This document shows positions 25,004 through 33,748 of a DNA stretch of 52,196 bases, piece after piece. The notes below the pieces were generated by a model. It searched no databases, was not told the DNA's origin, and was given only the letters and a program-made list of their open reading frames with translations. The stretch lies in the NCBI GenBank assembly GCA_012839765.1, contig DUMW01000101.1:1-52196 (forward strand), in the 5' to 3' direction. Source of the stretch: Bacillota bacterium. GTDB lineage: Bacteria > Bacillota > Limnochordia > DUMW01. Numbering within the stretch: the first letter of the stretch is position 1; each line of letters opens with the position of its first letter. The translations under genes were made by a program, and so were the position numbers.

Positions 25004-26026
25004 ATGATTGTGGGAATTCCCCGGGCCCTTGGTTATTACGATTATTGGCCTTTGTGGAAGACGTTTTTTGCGGAACTGGGGGTGGCCACCAAGCTTTCCC
25101 CGAAGACCACCAAGAAGATGCTTGATTTCGGTACCCAGCATGCGGCCGATGGCACCTGTCTGCCGGTGAAAGTGTGCTATGGGCATGTGGCCCACTTGGT
25201 GGCCCAGGGTGTGGATTACGTTTTCCTTCCCCGGATGGTCAGTGTGGATGTCCGGGAGTATATTTGTCCTAAGTTCATGGGTTTGCCCGATCTCCAGCAA
25301 AGCATGTTTCCCGACGTTCCGTTCCTCAGTCCCCGCATCGATGCCAAACAGAACATTGGATTCGCCGAGGCCCTCACCGTTGTGGGGCAAAGGTTAGGCC
25401 AGGGTCGGCGGAAGGTTCGCCGGGCCGTGGAGCAAGCTTTGCGGACCCAGGAGTTGTATGAGCAGGCCACGGATTTGGGAACTAGTCCCTATGATGCTCT
25501 GCGGATGTGGGAAAACGGTCGGGTTAGTCTCTATCGGGAGCTGTCCCAGGTGACCAGCGGTTCCTTAAACCTTTTGGAGGAGCTGGCCTCCGCCCGGGAG
25601 GAACGATCCAGTTTACTCCTCGGTTTGCTTGGGCACCCCTATTTGCTTTATGACGATCATTTGAGTATGGGCGTGATTCCGCACCTGAAGGCCATGGGTG
25701 TTACCATCTGGACCACCGATATGCTGCCCGGGGGCACTGTGCACCAGCTGGCCCAGCAGTGGACGAAACCGGTGTTTTGGACCTCGGCCAAACGGAACAT
25801 GGGGGCCGCCCGGTACTATGCCCAGGCTGGGTTCGACGGGGTGATCTACCTTTCCGCCTTCCCCTGCGGCACCGATTCCATGGTGCTTAGCCTAATCGAA
25901 GAAGTGGTGCGTAAGGCCGGTATCCCCTTCATGACTTTGACCGTCGATGAACACACGGGTGAGGCGGGGATGCTGACCCGTTTGGAGGCCTTTGTGGATA
26001 TGATTCGTTGGAGGGTGCGGCAATGA
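25004..26026 (+). CDS. 2-hydroxyacyl-CoA dehydratase-like protein (DUF2229-type), subunit A
   Basis: 340 residues from ATG 25004; GAAGGAG lies about 14 nt upstream. The N-terminus MIVGIPRALGYYDYWPLWKT and the cysteine segments AADGTCLPVKVCYGH, EYICPKFMG and FPCGTDSM are typical of the DUF2229/CoA-dehydratase-like family, where cysteines bind an Fe-S cluster. The C-terminal DEHTGEAGMLTRLEAFVDM recurs in the next gene, showing that the two are homologous halves. Partners in this family work with a BadF/HgdC-type ATPase that donates electrons. The substrate is unknown. The next gene overlaps it by 4 bp. Confidence 0.82.
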   Translation: MIVGIPRALGYYDYWPLWKTFFAELGVATKLSPKTTKKMLDFGTQHAADGTCLPVKVCYGHVAHLVAQGVDYVFLPRMVSVDVREYICPKFMGLPDLQQSMFPDVPFLSPRIDAKQNIGFAEALTVVGQRLGQGRRKVRRAVEQALRTQELYEQATDLGTSPYDALRMWENGRVSLYRELSQVTSGSLNLLEELASAREERSSLLLGLLGHPYLLYDDHLSMGVIPHLKAMGVTIWTTDMLPGGTVHQLAQQWTKPVFWTSAKRNMGAARYYAQAGFDGVIYLSAFPCGTDSMVLSLIEEVVRKAGIPFMTLTVDEHTGEAGMLTRLEAFVDMIRWRVRQ

Positions 26027-27123
26027 AGATTACCTTTCCCCACATGGGTACATTGCATATCCCCGGAGCCTGCCTCTTTCGGGAACTGGGCCATGAGGTG
26101 GTGGTGGCCCCCCAACAGACCAAGCGCACCTTGGACCTGGGGACCAAGTACAGTCCCGAGTGGGCCTGTTTGCCCCTGAAGCTCACCGTGGGTAACTACA
26201 TCGAGGCCTTGGAAAAGGGAGCCGACACCATTGTGATGGCCGGTGGGACAGGACCATGTCGTTTCGGGTACTATGCCGAGGTCCAGCGCCAAATCTTGTC
26301 AGAATTGGGTTATAACTATACAATGATAGTTGTGGAGCCGCCGGATCAGGGGCTTCCGGAGCTTTTGGGCCGGCTGAGCGCACTAAAAGGGGACAAGGGC
26401 CCCAAAGAACTCTGGCGTGCTATGCGCTTGGCCTGGGAGAAGTTCAAAGCCTGTGATCGACTGGAACAGCAGGCCAACTGGTCCCGGGCGGTGGAAAAGA
26501 CGCCTCGTGCGGTGAGCCGCTGTCTGGAGCGGGCTTTAACGGCAGTGGACCGGGCGGCGACAGTGCCGCAGGTGAAGCAGGCGGTGGCCGATGGCCTTGG
26601 GGCGATACGGGCTTGCGAGATCCCGGGGGCGAAGCCAAAGTACCGTATCGGTTTCGTCGGGGAGATATACACGGTTCTTGAGCCCTTTGTGAACATGCAG
26701 ATCGAAGAGAAACTGGGGATGTTGGGGGCCTACGTGGACCGCACCATCTATCTGAGTCAATGGATCCGCCAACACGTCTTTTTGTCCTTCCGCAACAAGG
26801 CCTATCACCGGCGTTTGAGCAGGGAAAGTGCTCCCTATTTGAACCACTTTGTTGGGGGCCATGGACTGGAGTCGGTGGCCCATACTCTGCGAATGGCCCG
26901 GGCTGGGTATGACGGAGTGGTGCATATTCTACCCTTCACCTGCATGCCTGAAGTGGTGGCCCAGAGTGTGCTCCAGAAGATCAGCCGCCAGATGAACTTC
27001 CCGGTGTTGACGCTGGTGGTGGACGAACATACCGGTGAGGCGGGCTTTGATACCCGGCTGGAGGCCTTTGTGGATCTCATCCAGCGGCGGAAGAGCAATT
27101 CGTTTATATCCACTGTCCAGTGA
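26023..27123 (+). CDS. 2-hydroxyacyl-CoA dehydratase-like protein (CoA protein activase type), subunit B
   Basis: 366 residues from ATG 26023, overlapping the previous stop (ATGA), with GGAGGG at 26013-26018 approximately. The N-terminus reads MKITFPHMGTL; cysteines occur in EWACLPLKL, GGTGPCRFGYY and FTCMPEV, positions expected for an Fe-S ligand set. The C-terminal DEHTGEAGFDTRLEAFVDL matches the preceding gene's end. It has an inserted helical region (about 120-200) with EKFKACDRLEQQAN. The three genes 25004-28163 appear to be one conserved unit; its physiological reaction has not been established as far as I know. Confidence 0.82.
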   Translation: MKITFPHMGTLHIPGACLFRELGHEVVVAPQQTKRTLDLGTKYSPEWACLPLKLTVGNYIEALEKGADTIVMAGGTGPCRFGYYAEVQRQILSELGYNYTMIVVEPPDQGLPELLGRLSALKGDKGPKELWRAMRLAWEKFKACDRLEQQANWSRAVEKTPRAVSRCLERALTAVDRAATVPQVKQAVADGLGAIRACEIPGAKPKYRIGFVGEIYTVLEPFVNMQIEEKLGMLGAYVDRTIYLSQWIRQHVFLSFRNKAYHRRLSRESAPYLNHFVGGHGLESVAHTLRMARAGYDGVVHILPFTCMPEVVAQSVLQKISRQMNFPVLTLVVDEHTGEAGFDTRLEAFVDLIQRRKSNSFISTVQ

Positions 27124-27191
27124 GTAGAGTGTAAATCAGATGTAAGGGGGGAGGGCGCTTCCTGAACAAGAAGGGAGAGCGCCTGTGTGTT

Positions 27192-28163
27192 ATGCGGAAA
27201 GGTTATCTAGGGATCGATGTGGGTTCCGTCAGTACTAATCTGGTGGTGGTGGACGAACAGTTTACGGTGCTTGAGAGCCTGTACCTACGGACCCAAGGCA
27301 AGCCCATCGAGATCTTGCAAAAGGGGTTACGCCAGTTGGCGGAGCATCTGGATGGAGTGGAGATCGCCGCGGTGGGTTCCACGGGCAGTGGCCGACAGCT
27401 GGCGGGCGTGATGGTCGGGGCCGATGTGGTGAAAAACGAGATTACCGCCCACGCGGTGGCCGCATCCATTGTGGTGCCCGACGTACGGACGGTGCTGGAG
27501 ATCGGGGGACAGGACTCCAAGATCATCATCCTCCGGGATGGGGTTGTGGTGGACTTCGCCATGAATACAGTTTGTGCTGCCGGTACCGGTTCCTTCTTGG
27601 ATCAGCAGGCGGCCCGGCTGGGGGTACCCATCGAGGAGTTCGGATCCTTGGCTCTGAAGGCCACGAACCCGGTGCGGATCGCGGGCCGATGTACGGTCTT
27701 TGCGGAATCGGATATGATCCACAAGCAGCAGATGGGACATCCCGTGGAGGACATTGTCGCGGGGTTATGTGAGGCCATGGTGCGCAACTACCTGAACAAT
27801 GTGGGCAAAGGAAAAGAGATCCTTCCCCCCGTGGTCTTCCAGGGTGGGGTAGCGGCCAACGTGGGCATCAAAGAGGCCTTCGCCAAGGCCCTGGGCACGG
27901 AGATCGTGGTTCCCCCCTATTTTGGTGTGATGGGGGCCATTGGCGCGGCGGTCCTCGCTAAGGAAGAGGTGGAGCATCGGAAACAGAAGACTTCCTTTGC
28001 GGGCTTTGAGATCACCCATGCCACCTATGGGGCCACCAGCTTCGAATGCGAAGACTGTCCAAACCATTGTGAGATTGTGAATATTATGCGGGACGGCGTG
28101 GTTGTGGCCCGCTGGGGTTCCCGCTGTGGTAAATACAGCACGACCCAATCCCAGGCCAGTTAA
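27192..28163 (+). CDS. Acyl-CoA dehydratase activase (BadF/HgdC ATPase family)
   Basis: 323 residues. ASKHA ATPase fold: GIDVGSVSTNLVVVD at the N-terminus (phosphate 1), GGQDSKIIIL, and the family-defining MNTVCAAGTGSFLDQQAARLG and GRCTVFAESDMIHKQQ, whose cysteines hold the 4Fe-4S cluster at the dimer interface. ATP hydrolysis drives electron transfer to the dehydratase-like partner. The C-terminus carries an additional Cys-rich tail (ECEDCPNHCE, then GSRCGKY) beyond the usual end of about 270 residues, possibly a second metal site. It lies 68 bp after the subunit B gene; a GC-rich inverted repeat in the gap (GGGCGCTTCC near 27153-27162 with GGGAGAGCGCC) partly covers the ribosome site. Confidence 0.9.
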   Translation: MRKGYLGIDVGSVSTNLVVVDEQFTVLESLYLRTQGKPIEILQKGLRQLAEHLDGVEIAAVGSTGSGRQLAGVMVGADVVKNEITAHAVAASIVVPDVRTVLEIGGQDSKIIILRDGVVVDFAMNTVCAAGTGSFLDQQAARLGVPIEEFGSLALKATNPVRIAGRCTVFAESDMIHKQQMGHPVEDIVAGLCEAMVRNYLNNVGKGKEILPPVVFQGGVAANVGIKEAFAKALGTEIVVPPYFGVMGAIGAAVLAKEEVEHRKQKTSFAGFEITHATYGATSFECEDCPNHCEIVNIMRDGVVVARWGSRCGKYSTTQSQAS

Positions 28164-28229
28164 TCCTTTGCAAAGCTCTCAGACTGTGATAAACTGTGGG
28201 TATTAATTGAGTTTAGGCGGTGGAAGTTG

Positions 28230-29567
28230 ATGCGAGAGCTGTTGCGGGATAACATGGAGATCAATCACCAGGGGCATTTGGTGATTAGCGGTTGTGACGT
28301 GACCAAACTGGCCGCAATTTACGGCACGCCGTTATATATCCTGGATGAAGTGCTCATCCGCCGGGCTTGTCGGGAATATGTCACCTCCTTCGCCGCGCTG
28401 TTTGAGGAAAGCCAGGTGCTTTATGCGGGCAAGGCTTTTTTGACCACAGGTATGTGTCAGATCATCAACGAAGAGGGCTTGGGGTTGGATGTGGTTTCCG
28501 GCGGAGAGCTGTATACGGCGTTGGCCAGCGGGTTTCCCAAAGAAAAGATCTTTTTCCACGGGAATAACAAGTCCCCGGAGGAAATAGACTTTGCTTTAGA
28601 AGCGGACATCGGTTGTTTTGTGGTAGATAATCTTTGGGAACTGGAGCTTTTGAACCAGAAGGCCAAGGCCCACCAAAGGCGGGCCCGGGTGCTTTTGCGC
28701 ATTACCCCGGGGGTGGAGGCCCATACCCATGTCTATGTGCAGACCGGCCAGCTGGATTCCAAGTTCGGCTTTGGGCTGGCCAAGGGAGTAGCCATGGAAG
28801 CGGTGAAAAGGGCCTTAGCCGCGGAATTTATTGATTGGTTGGGCCTACACTGCCACATCGGTTCCCAGATCCTCGATCTTGAGTGCTACAGTGTGGCGGT
28901 GGACCTGATGTTCGATTTTATGGCGCAGATTAAGGAGGAGACGGGCCGGGAAGTGCGTATCCTGGATCTAGGGGGCGGGTTGGGGATCCGCTATACCAAG
29001 GAGGATCAGCCGAAAACCCCCCGGCAGTGGGCCCAGCACCTGGCCCAGAGCGTCCAGGAGGCGGCAAGGAAGTACCGGTTGGGGATTCCGAAGATCTGTG
29101 TGGAGCCGGGACGTTCCATCGTGGGACCCGCGGGAAGCACCCTGTACACCATCGGTTCCATCAAACACATCCCAGGGATTCGCACCTATGTGGCGGTGGA
29201 TGGGGGGATGAGCGACAATCCGCGGGTGGCTTTGTACGATGCGAAATATGAAGGGATCGTGGCCAACAAGGCCCACCAGCCCTGCACCCAGGTGGTTTCG
29301 GTGGCGGGCAAGTGTTGTGAATCGGGGGATATGCTCATCTGGGATCTGCCGGTGCCGGAGGTGACTGCGGGGGATCTGTTGGCGGTCTTTGCCACCGGAG
29401 CCTACAACTTTTCCATGGCTAGCAATTACAACCGGCTCTTGCGTCCGCCGGTGGTGCTGGTGAACAATGGGACCCATCGGTTGTTGGTACGGGGTCAGAC
29501 CTACGAGGATTTGATTGACGACGATCTGGATTTATCCGATTCTGGGGAATGTTCAAGAGTATCTTAG
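28230..29567 (+). CDS. lysA: Diaminopimelate decarboxylase
   Basis: 445 residues from ATG 28230 (TTG 28227 precedes it directly). PLP enzyme of fold III: the Schiff-base lysine is in LYAGKAFLTTGM; the phosphate-binding glycine loop is LDLGGGLGIRYT; EPGRSIVGPAG and the active-site CCESGDML cysteine follow. It converts meso-diaminopimelate to lysine and ends both lysine synthesis and the branch point with peptidoglycan. It begins the run lysA-M50-HD-trpS-scpAB, closely spaced and probably one operon. No lysine riboswitch fits in the 66-bp upstream gap. Confidence 0.95.
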   Translation: MRELLRDNMEINHQGHLVISGCDVTKLAAIYGTPLYILDEVLIRRACREYVTSFAALFEESQVLYAGKAFLTTGMCQIINEEGLGLDVVSGGELYTALASGFPKEKIFFHGNNKSPEEIDFALEADIGCFVVDNLWELELLNQKAKAHQRRARVLLRITPGVEAHTHVYVQTGQLDSKFGFGLAKGVAMEAVKRALAAEFIDWLGLHCHIGSQILDLECYSVAVDLMFDFMAQIKEETGREVRILDLGGGLGIRYTKEDQPKTPRQWAQHLAQSVQEAARKYRLGIPKICVEPGRSIVGPAGSTLYTIGSIKHIPGIRTYVAVDGGMSDNPRVALYDAKYEGIVANKAHQPCTQVVSVAGKCCESGDMLIWDLPVPEVTAGDLLAVFATGAYNFSMASNYNRLLRPPVVLVNNGTHRLLVRGQTYEDLIDDDLDLSDSGECSRVS

Positions 29568-29582
29568 CGAACGGAGTTAGCC

Positions 29583-30215
29583 ATGTTGAATAGTATAGTT
29601 CAGCTGCTACTTCAGGTGTTGGCCGTTCTTTTTGCCATCAGTGTCCATGAGTATGCCCACGGGTTTGTCTCTTACAAGTTGGGAGATCCTACGCCCCGCC
29701 TGGAGGGCAGGCTGTCCCTGAATCCCCTGGTCCACTTGGATCCCATTGGGACTTTAATGCTGGTGATTTTCCGCTTTGGCTGGGCGAAACCAGTGCTGGT
29801 GAACCCGAGGTACTATGAGAATCCCCGGTTGGGGACGGTCTATGTGAGTTTGGCGGGGCCTGCGGCCAATGTGCTTACGGCTTATCTTTTCGCCCTGGCC
29901 CGTTGGTTGCTGTTTTATTTCCTCGGCTCCTTCGGGTTGTTGCCTAGGGTGGACTTTTTCGTGTTGGCCCTGTTGCATTTCTTTTTCAGTATAAACATCG
30001 TCATTAACCTGGGCCTGGCCGCCTTCAATCTCCTGCCGGTACCTCCCTTGGACGGTTCTAAAATCCTAGCCGGCGTGTTGCCCTATCGGTATCGGCGGGT
30101 GTTGTATAGCCTCGAGCAATATGGGCCGGTGATCCTGGTGCTGCTTTTGGTGACGGGGATTGCCGGACGTATCGCCTTGCCCTTGGCTAGGCTTTTGGGA
30201 TATTTCATTCTGTAA
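29583..30215 (+). CDS. Site-2 protease family membrane metalloprotease (M50)
   Basis: 210 residues with five or six membrane segments. The zinc motif HEYAH lies in the first helix region (ISVHEYAHGFVSYKLGD), and the third ligand is in NLLPVPPLDGSKI. This short M50 subfamily (YwhC/Rv-like, also found beside trpS in other Clostridia and Bacilli) cleaves substrates within or close to the membrane. Its substrate is unknown. It starts 15 bp after lysA, and the HD-domain gene begins 2 bp after its stop. Confidence 0.9.
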   Translation: MLNSIVQLLLQVLAVLFAISVHEYAHGFVSYKLGDPTPRLEGRLSLNPLVHLDPIGTLMLVIFRFGWAKPVLVNPRYYENPRLGTVYVSLAGPAANVLTAYLFALARWLLFYFLGSFGLLPRVDFFVLALLHFFFSINIVINLGLAAFNLLPVPPLDGSKILAGVLPYRYRRVLYSLEQYGPVILVLLLVTGIAGRIALPLARLLGYFIL

Positions 30216-30217
30216 TC

Positions 30218-30745
30218 ATGTGGACCAGGATAAAACAAGTACTGCGCTACCTTTTCCGCCGGATGGGACCGGAGGAGAAGGCCTTGGTGCAAAGATTCTT
30301 AGACGAGCAGGAACAGGTCCTCTTTTGGACTATGGGCGAAGGGGATCAGCTGCATTGTGTGTCGGTGGCCCGGGAGATCTTCAAGGAAGACTTGTCCCTG
30401 GAGGAAAAGACCCTTTTGGTGAAGGCCGCCTTGCTGCACGATGTGGGCAAGGCTGTGGGCGCCCTTTCGCTTTTGGATCGGATTTTGTATACTATAGTGG
30501 ATAGGCTGGTGCCTTTTTATTTGACTGATCTGCAAGCACCAACAAGGGCCCGCTCCTTTCTTGAACGTAGGAGACAAGCCCTGGTGATCTTGCACCAACA
30601 CGCCCAGCTAGGTGCCCGCATGGTGGAGAAGATCGGCTGTGCGCCAGAGGTGGTGGCCCTTGTGGAGGCCCATCATCGGAATTCCAGTGAAGGACGGGAT
30701 TGGCAGTTGCTGCGGCTTTTGCAAAGGGCAGATCAGCGCAATTGA
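30218..30745 (+). CDS. HD-domain phosphohydrolase
   Basis: 175 residues. The HD motif appears as HCVSVAREIF with LLHDVGKAVG, followed by HQHAQLGARMVEKIG and VEAHHRN, so the metal-binding His/Asp set is complete. The N-terminus is basic (WTRIKQVLRYLFRRMG) without a membrane helix. Likely a nucleotide or phosphate-ester hydrolase; the specific reaction is unknown. It is packed between the M50 gene and trpS, and is expected to be cotranscribed with both. Confidence 0.82.
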   Translation: MWTRIKQVLRYLFRRMGPEEKALVQRFLDEQEQVLFWTMGEGDQLHCVSVAREIFKEDLSLEEKTLLVKAALLHDVGKAVGALSLLDRILYTIVDRLVPFYLTDLQAPTRARSFLERRRQALVILHQHAQLGARMVEKIGCAPEVVALVEAHHRNSSEGRDWQLLRLLQRADQRN

Positions 30746-30748
30746 GAT

Positions 30749-30782
30749 AGGAGGAGGTTTTGCGCCTTGGGCGCAGGATACT
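30749..30782 (+). promoter_or_regulatory. trpS ribosome-binding site separated from the start by a hairpin
   Basis: A strong AGGAGGAGG (30749-30757) lies 25 nt before the trpS ATG, too far for normal use. A perfect 6-bp hairpin TGCGCC-TTG-GGCGCA (30761-30775) fills the gap; folding it would bring the spacing to about 10 nt. An alternative is weak use of AGGA at 30775-30778. Confidence 0.5.
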
Positions 30783-31775
30783 ATGGCTGGAGAGAAGAAA
30801 GGCAGAATCCTCAGTGGGATGCGGCCCACTGGCAAGTTGCATTTGGGTAATCTGTTCGGTGCTTTGGACAACTGGGTCAAGCTCCAGGAGGAATATGAGT
30901 GTTTTTTCATGGTGGCCGACTGGCACGCCTTGACTACCGGTTATGAAGATACTTCGGAGTTGCGGAACAATACCCTGGAACTGGTCATCGATTGGCTCAG
31001 TGCCGGCTTGGATCCGACCAAGGCGGTGATCTTTCGCCAGTCCGATGTGAAGGAACACGCAGAGCTTTATCTATTACTTTCCATGATTACCCCCCTCGGC
31101 TGGCTGGAGCGGTGTCCCACCTATAAGGAACAGTTGAAGGAGCTTTCGGGACGGGATATTACCACCCACGGTTTTTTGGGGTATCCGGTGCTGATGGCGG
31201 CGGACATCCTGGTGTATAAATCCGACACGGTGCCCGTGGGAGAGGACCAACTGCCTCACCTGGAACTGGCCAGGGAAATGGTACGGCGGTTCAATTACTT
31301 GTACAAACCGGTCTTCCCCGAACCCCAGCATAAGCTGAATCGGGTGACCCTGCTTCCTGGTACCGACGGGCGGAAGATGAGTAAAAGCTATGGTAACGAG
31401 ATCAGGATCTCCGATGATGAGCAGACCCTGCGGAAGAAGGTAGCCCAGATGGTCACAGACCCCGCCCGGGTGCGGCGTACAGACCCGGGGAATCCGGAGG
31501 TCTGTTCAGTGTTTACTATGCACAAAGCCTTTGGGGACAATGCCCTGTTGACGGAGATCGACCAGAAATGTCGCACGGCGGAGATTGGCTGTGTGGACTG
31601 CAAGCGGCGCCTGGCGGATAATATGGTGGCTTATCTGCGTCCTATGTGGGAGCGGCGCTCAGCCCTGGAGCAGGATCCCCAGCAACTAAAGAACATCCTG
31701 CAGGAGGGGGCGGTTCGGGCCCGGGAAGTGGCCAGCCGGACCCTGGCAGAAGTGCGGGAGGCCATGGGTCTTTAG
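30783..31775 (+). CDS. trpS: Tryptophanyl-tRNA synthetase
   Basis: 330 residues from ATG 30783, which matches the conserved beginning GRILSGMRPTGKLHLGNLFGA, the HIGH-type motif. The KMSKS loop is GRKMSKSYGNEI. Other class Ic landmarks are FMVADWHALTTGY, GYPVLMAADILVYKSDTVPVGEDQ, and the C-terminal helices. The length is normal for a bacterial enzyme. It charges tRNA-Trp. It follows the HD gene by 37 bp with an unusual leader, and scpA starts 3 bp after its stop. Confidence 0.96.
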   Translation: MAGEKKGRILSGMRPTGKLHLGNLFGALDNWVKLQEEYECFFMVADWHALTTGYEDTSELRNNTLELVIDWLSAGLDPTKAVIFRQSDVKEHAELYLLLSMITPLGWLERCPTYKEQLKELSGRDITTHGFLGYPVLMAADILVYKSDTVPVGEDQLPHLELAREMVRRFNYLYKPVFPEPQHKLNRVTLLPGTDGRKMSKSYGNEIRISDDEQTLRKKVAQMVTDPARVRRTDPGNPEVCSVFTMHKAFGDNALLTEIDQKCRTAEIGCVDCKRRLADNMVAYLRPMWERRSALEQDPQQLKNILQEGAVRAREVASRTLAEVREAMGL

Positions 31776-31778
31776 ACG

Positions 31779-32513
31779 ATGGCTTACCAGGTTAAGCTGC
31801 CCATTTTCGAGGGGCCACTGGATCTACTGTTGACCTTGGTGGAGGAGGAAAAGTTGCCCATCACCGAGGTGGCCTTAAGCCAAGTGGCTGACCAGTATCT
31901 GGATTATGTGGCGGCATTGCCGGAAATCGATCTTAAGTATTGCACCCAGTTTCTCACCTACGCGGTGACCCTTTTTCAGCTGAAGGTAGCGGCTTTGCTT
32001 CCTCCACCGTTGGTGGATGAAGAGGAGGCCTTGGTTGATCCCGAAGAGGAACAGCAGCTTCTGGTGGCCCGGCTCATCGAGTACCGGATGTTTAAGCGGT
32101 TGGCCCAGGAATTGCGCAAGCACGCGGCCACCGTAGCCGGGACCTTCAGCCGACCCTACGCCACCGTCCCCCGGGCAAAGCCCAAACCCTTGGAGGGTAT
32201 CGGAGTGGAGCGGCTGGTGGCCGCCTATGTACAGGTGATCCGGGCCCAGGAAGAAAGGGAAGAGGTCTTGCGCCCGGTCCGGGGCAAGTTGGATCTGGGC
32301 CGGCGCATTGTGGAGATCTACCGGCGGTTGCGCAAAGTGAAACGCACCTCCTTTTTCCAGCTGGCCGGCGGTGGCCAGGAGCCTCTGGAGAAGCTGGGAG
32401 TGTTCCTGGCGTTACTGGAGCTTACCGATCGGGGACGGATCCGCTTGGAACAGCCGGAACCCTTCGCGGACATTGAGGTATCATTAGTCGTTCCTACGGA
32501 GGAAGGTCAGTGA
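31779..32513 (+). CDS. scpA: Segregation and condensation protein A
   Basis: 244 residues. Kleisin subunit of the bacterial SMC condensin. The N-terminal signature YQVKLPIFEGPLDLLLTLVEEEKLPI is diagnostic; QYLDYVAALPEIDL and FLTYAVTLFQLKVAALLP follow, and the C-terminal winged helix is in LGVFLALLELTDRGRIRLEQ. It bridges the SMC heads and recruits ScpB for chromosome organisation. It overlaps scpB by four bases (GTGA). Confidence 0.95.
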   Translation: MAYQVKLPIFEGPLDLLLTLVEEEKLPITEVALSQVADQYLDYVAALPEIDLKYCTQFLTYAVTLFQLKVAALLPPPLVDEEEALVDPEEEQQLLVARLIEYRMFKRLAQELRKHAATVAGTFSRPYATVPRAKPKPLEGIGVERLVAAYVQVIRAQEEREEVLRPVRGKLDLGRRIVEIYRRLRKVKRTSFFQLAGGGQEPLEKLGVFLALLELTDRGRIRLEQPEPFADIEVSLVVPTEEGQ

Positions 32514-33010
32514 AGGAGAAACTGAAAGGGGCCTTGGAGGCGGTTTTGTTTGCCGCCAAGGCTCCGGTTAATTTGGATTGTCTAGCCCGTCTTTTACACC
32601 TTTCCCCCGCCGAGGTGGAGGGGTTGCTCGGGGAACTGAAGGAAGAACTTGCCAGTCCCACCCGGGGGGTAGCTCTATTTTATCATGCTGGAGGATATCA
32701 GTTGCGGACCAAAGGGGAGTTCGAGGAAATGTTGGCGGAACTAGGCCGCCAGGTGGAATCGCGCTTGAGTGACGCCGCCCTCGAGACTTTGGGGATTATC
32801 GCCTACAAGCAACCCATTACCCGTAGTGAGATCGAAGAGATCCGGGGTGTGCGGGCCGATGCTGCCATCAAGACCCTACTGGAGCGGGGGTTGATAGAGG
32901 AAGTGGGACGCAAGCAGACCATCGGTCGACCTGTGTTGTATGGTACCACGGAGCTATTCTTGGAGAGCTTTGGTCTGGAAAGTCTAGAATCTCTGCCCAA
33001 GGTGGAGTAA
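32510..33010 (+). CDS. scpB: Segregation and condensation protein B
   Basis: 166 residues from GTG 32510. Two winged-helix domains: KGALEAVLFAAKAPVNLDCLA at the start, and the strongly conserved ALETLGIIAYKQPITRSEIEEIRGV in the second, then LLERGLIEEVGRKQTIGRPVLYGTT. ScpB dimers bind ScpA and stabilise the SMC complex. It is translationally coupled to scpA. A DUF2953 gene follows after 39 bp. Confidence 0.95.
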   Translation: MKEKLKGALEAVLFAAKAPVNLDCLARLLHLSPAEVEGLLGELKEELASPTRGVALFYHAGGYQLRTKGEFEEMLAELGRQVESRLSDAALETLGIIAYKQPITRSEIEEIRGVRADAAIKTLLERGLIEEVGRKQTIGRPVLYGTTELFLESFGLESLESLPKVE

Positions 33011-33049
33011 TTGAGTGACAATTTGGATAGAATAGGCTAGGGTGAGATC

Positions 33050-33748
33050 GTGACCGTTGTTCTGATCCTTAGCCTTTTTTTCTTGCTTCTTAGTCCCGTC
33101 TTCGTCCGGGTATCGGTGCTGCTGGAAAACGACCGGGCCGATGTGGTGGTCTCCCAGCGGCTGTTTTTTCTGGTGAATATCCGTTGGCAACGAAGCTTTC
33201 ATCCTCAGCAATTGCTGCAATGGGCCCTGGAACGTAGTGGTGCCGAGGTGGCCGACAGGCTCCAGGAACTACGTGCGTTGTTCCAGGAGCGCTGGATGCG
33301 GATTGCCACCCATCGCACATTGCTTGGCCTCGGGTACATGCTGATAACCGGGCAGCCTCCCCACAGGGAGGCACCTTCGCACCAGATTCGGCGGATGGCC
33401 GGGCACCTTCTGCAAAACACCTTGGGAAAACTACGGGCCTTTCGCCTCAAGACGGTGGTCGGCAGAGACGATGCCGCATCCAGTGCCACCACCTACGGAA
33501 TCCTTGCCGCCTGCGGTGGCTGGTTACAAGGTTACCTGGTGCACCACAGTTCTGTTCAAAACCTGGAGATTGTTATTCTTCCTCACTTCGACGGTCCGCG
33601 GCTTCTTGTGGACCTAGACTGCATATTTCGCTTCATTCCCGGCCATATTATACTAGTAGCACTGGGTAATCTGGTACAAGCACTGTTTCGGAAAGGGGCC
33701 AGTTGGCTATGGACGGAAATTCACAGCACCCCATCGAAGGCATCATGA
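33050..33748 (+). CDS. DUF2953 domain protein (YtfI-like)
   Basis: 232 residues from GTG 33050. An N-terminal membrane helix (VVLILSLFFLLLSPVFVRVSV) is followed by a basic, beta-rich region. The C-terminal segment with DAASSATTYGILAACGGWL and LVDLDCIFRFIPGHIILVALG is typical of DUF2953, the partner of YtfJ/GerW in spore-formers (ytfI-ytfJ in B. subtilis). Function unknown; the pairing suggests a role in the developing spore. Its last 40 bp overlap the gerW reading frame. Confidence 0.8.
   Translation: MTVVLILSLFFLLLSPVFVRVSVLLENDRADVVVSQRLFFLVNIRWQRSFHPQQLLQWALERSGAEVADRLQELRALFQERWMRIATHRTLLGLGYMLITGQPPHREAPSHQIRRMAGHLLQNTLGKLRAFRLKTVVGRDDAASSATTYGILAACGGWLQGYLVHHSSVQNLEIVILPHFDGPRLLVDLDCIFRFIPGHIILVALGNLVQALFRKGASWLWTEIHSTPSKAS

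Noticed and set aside
28164-28229. Lysine riboswitch before lysA
   Set aside because: The gap is 66 bp, far shorter than the about 170-nt lysine aptamer.
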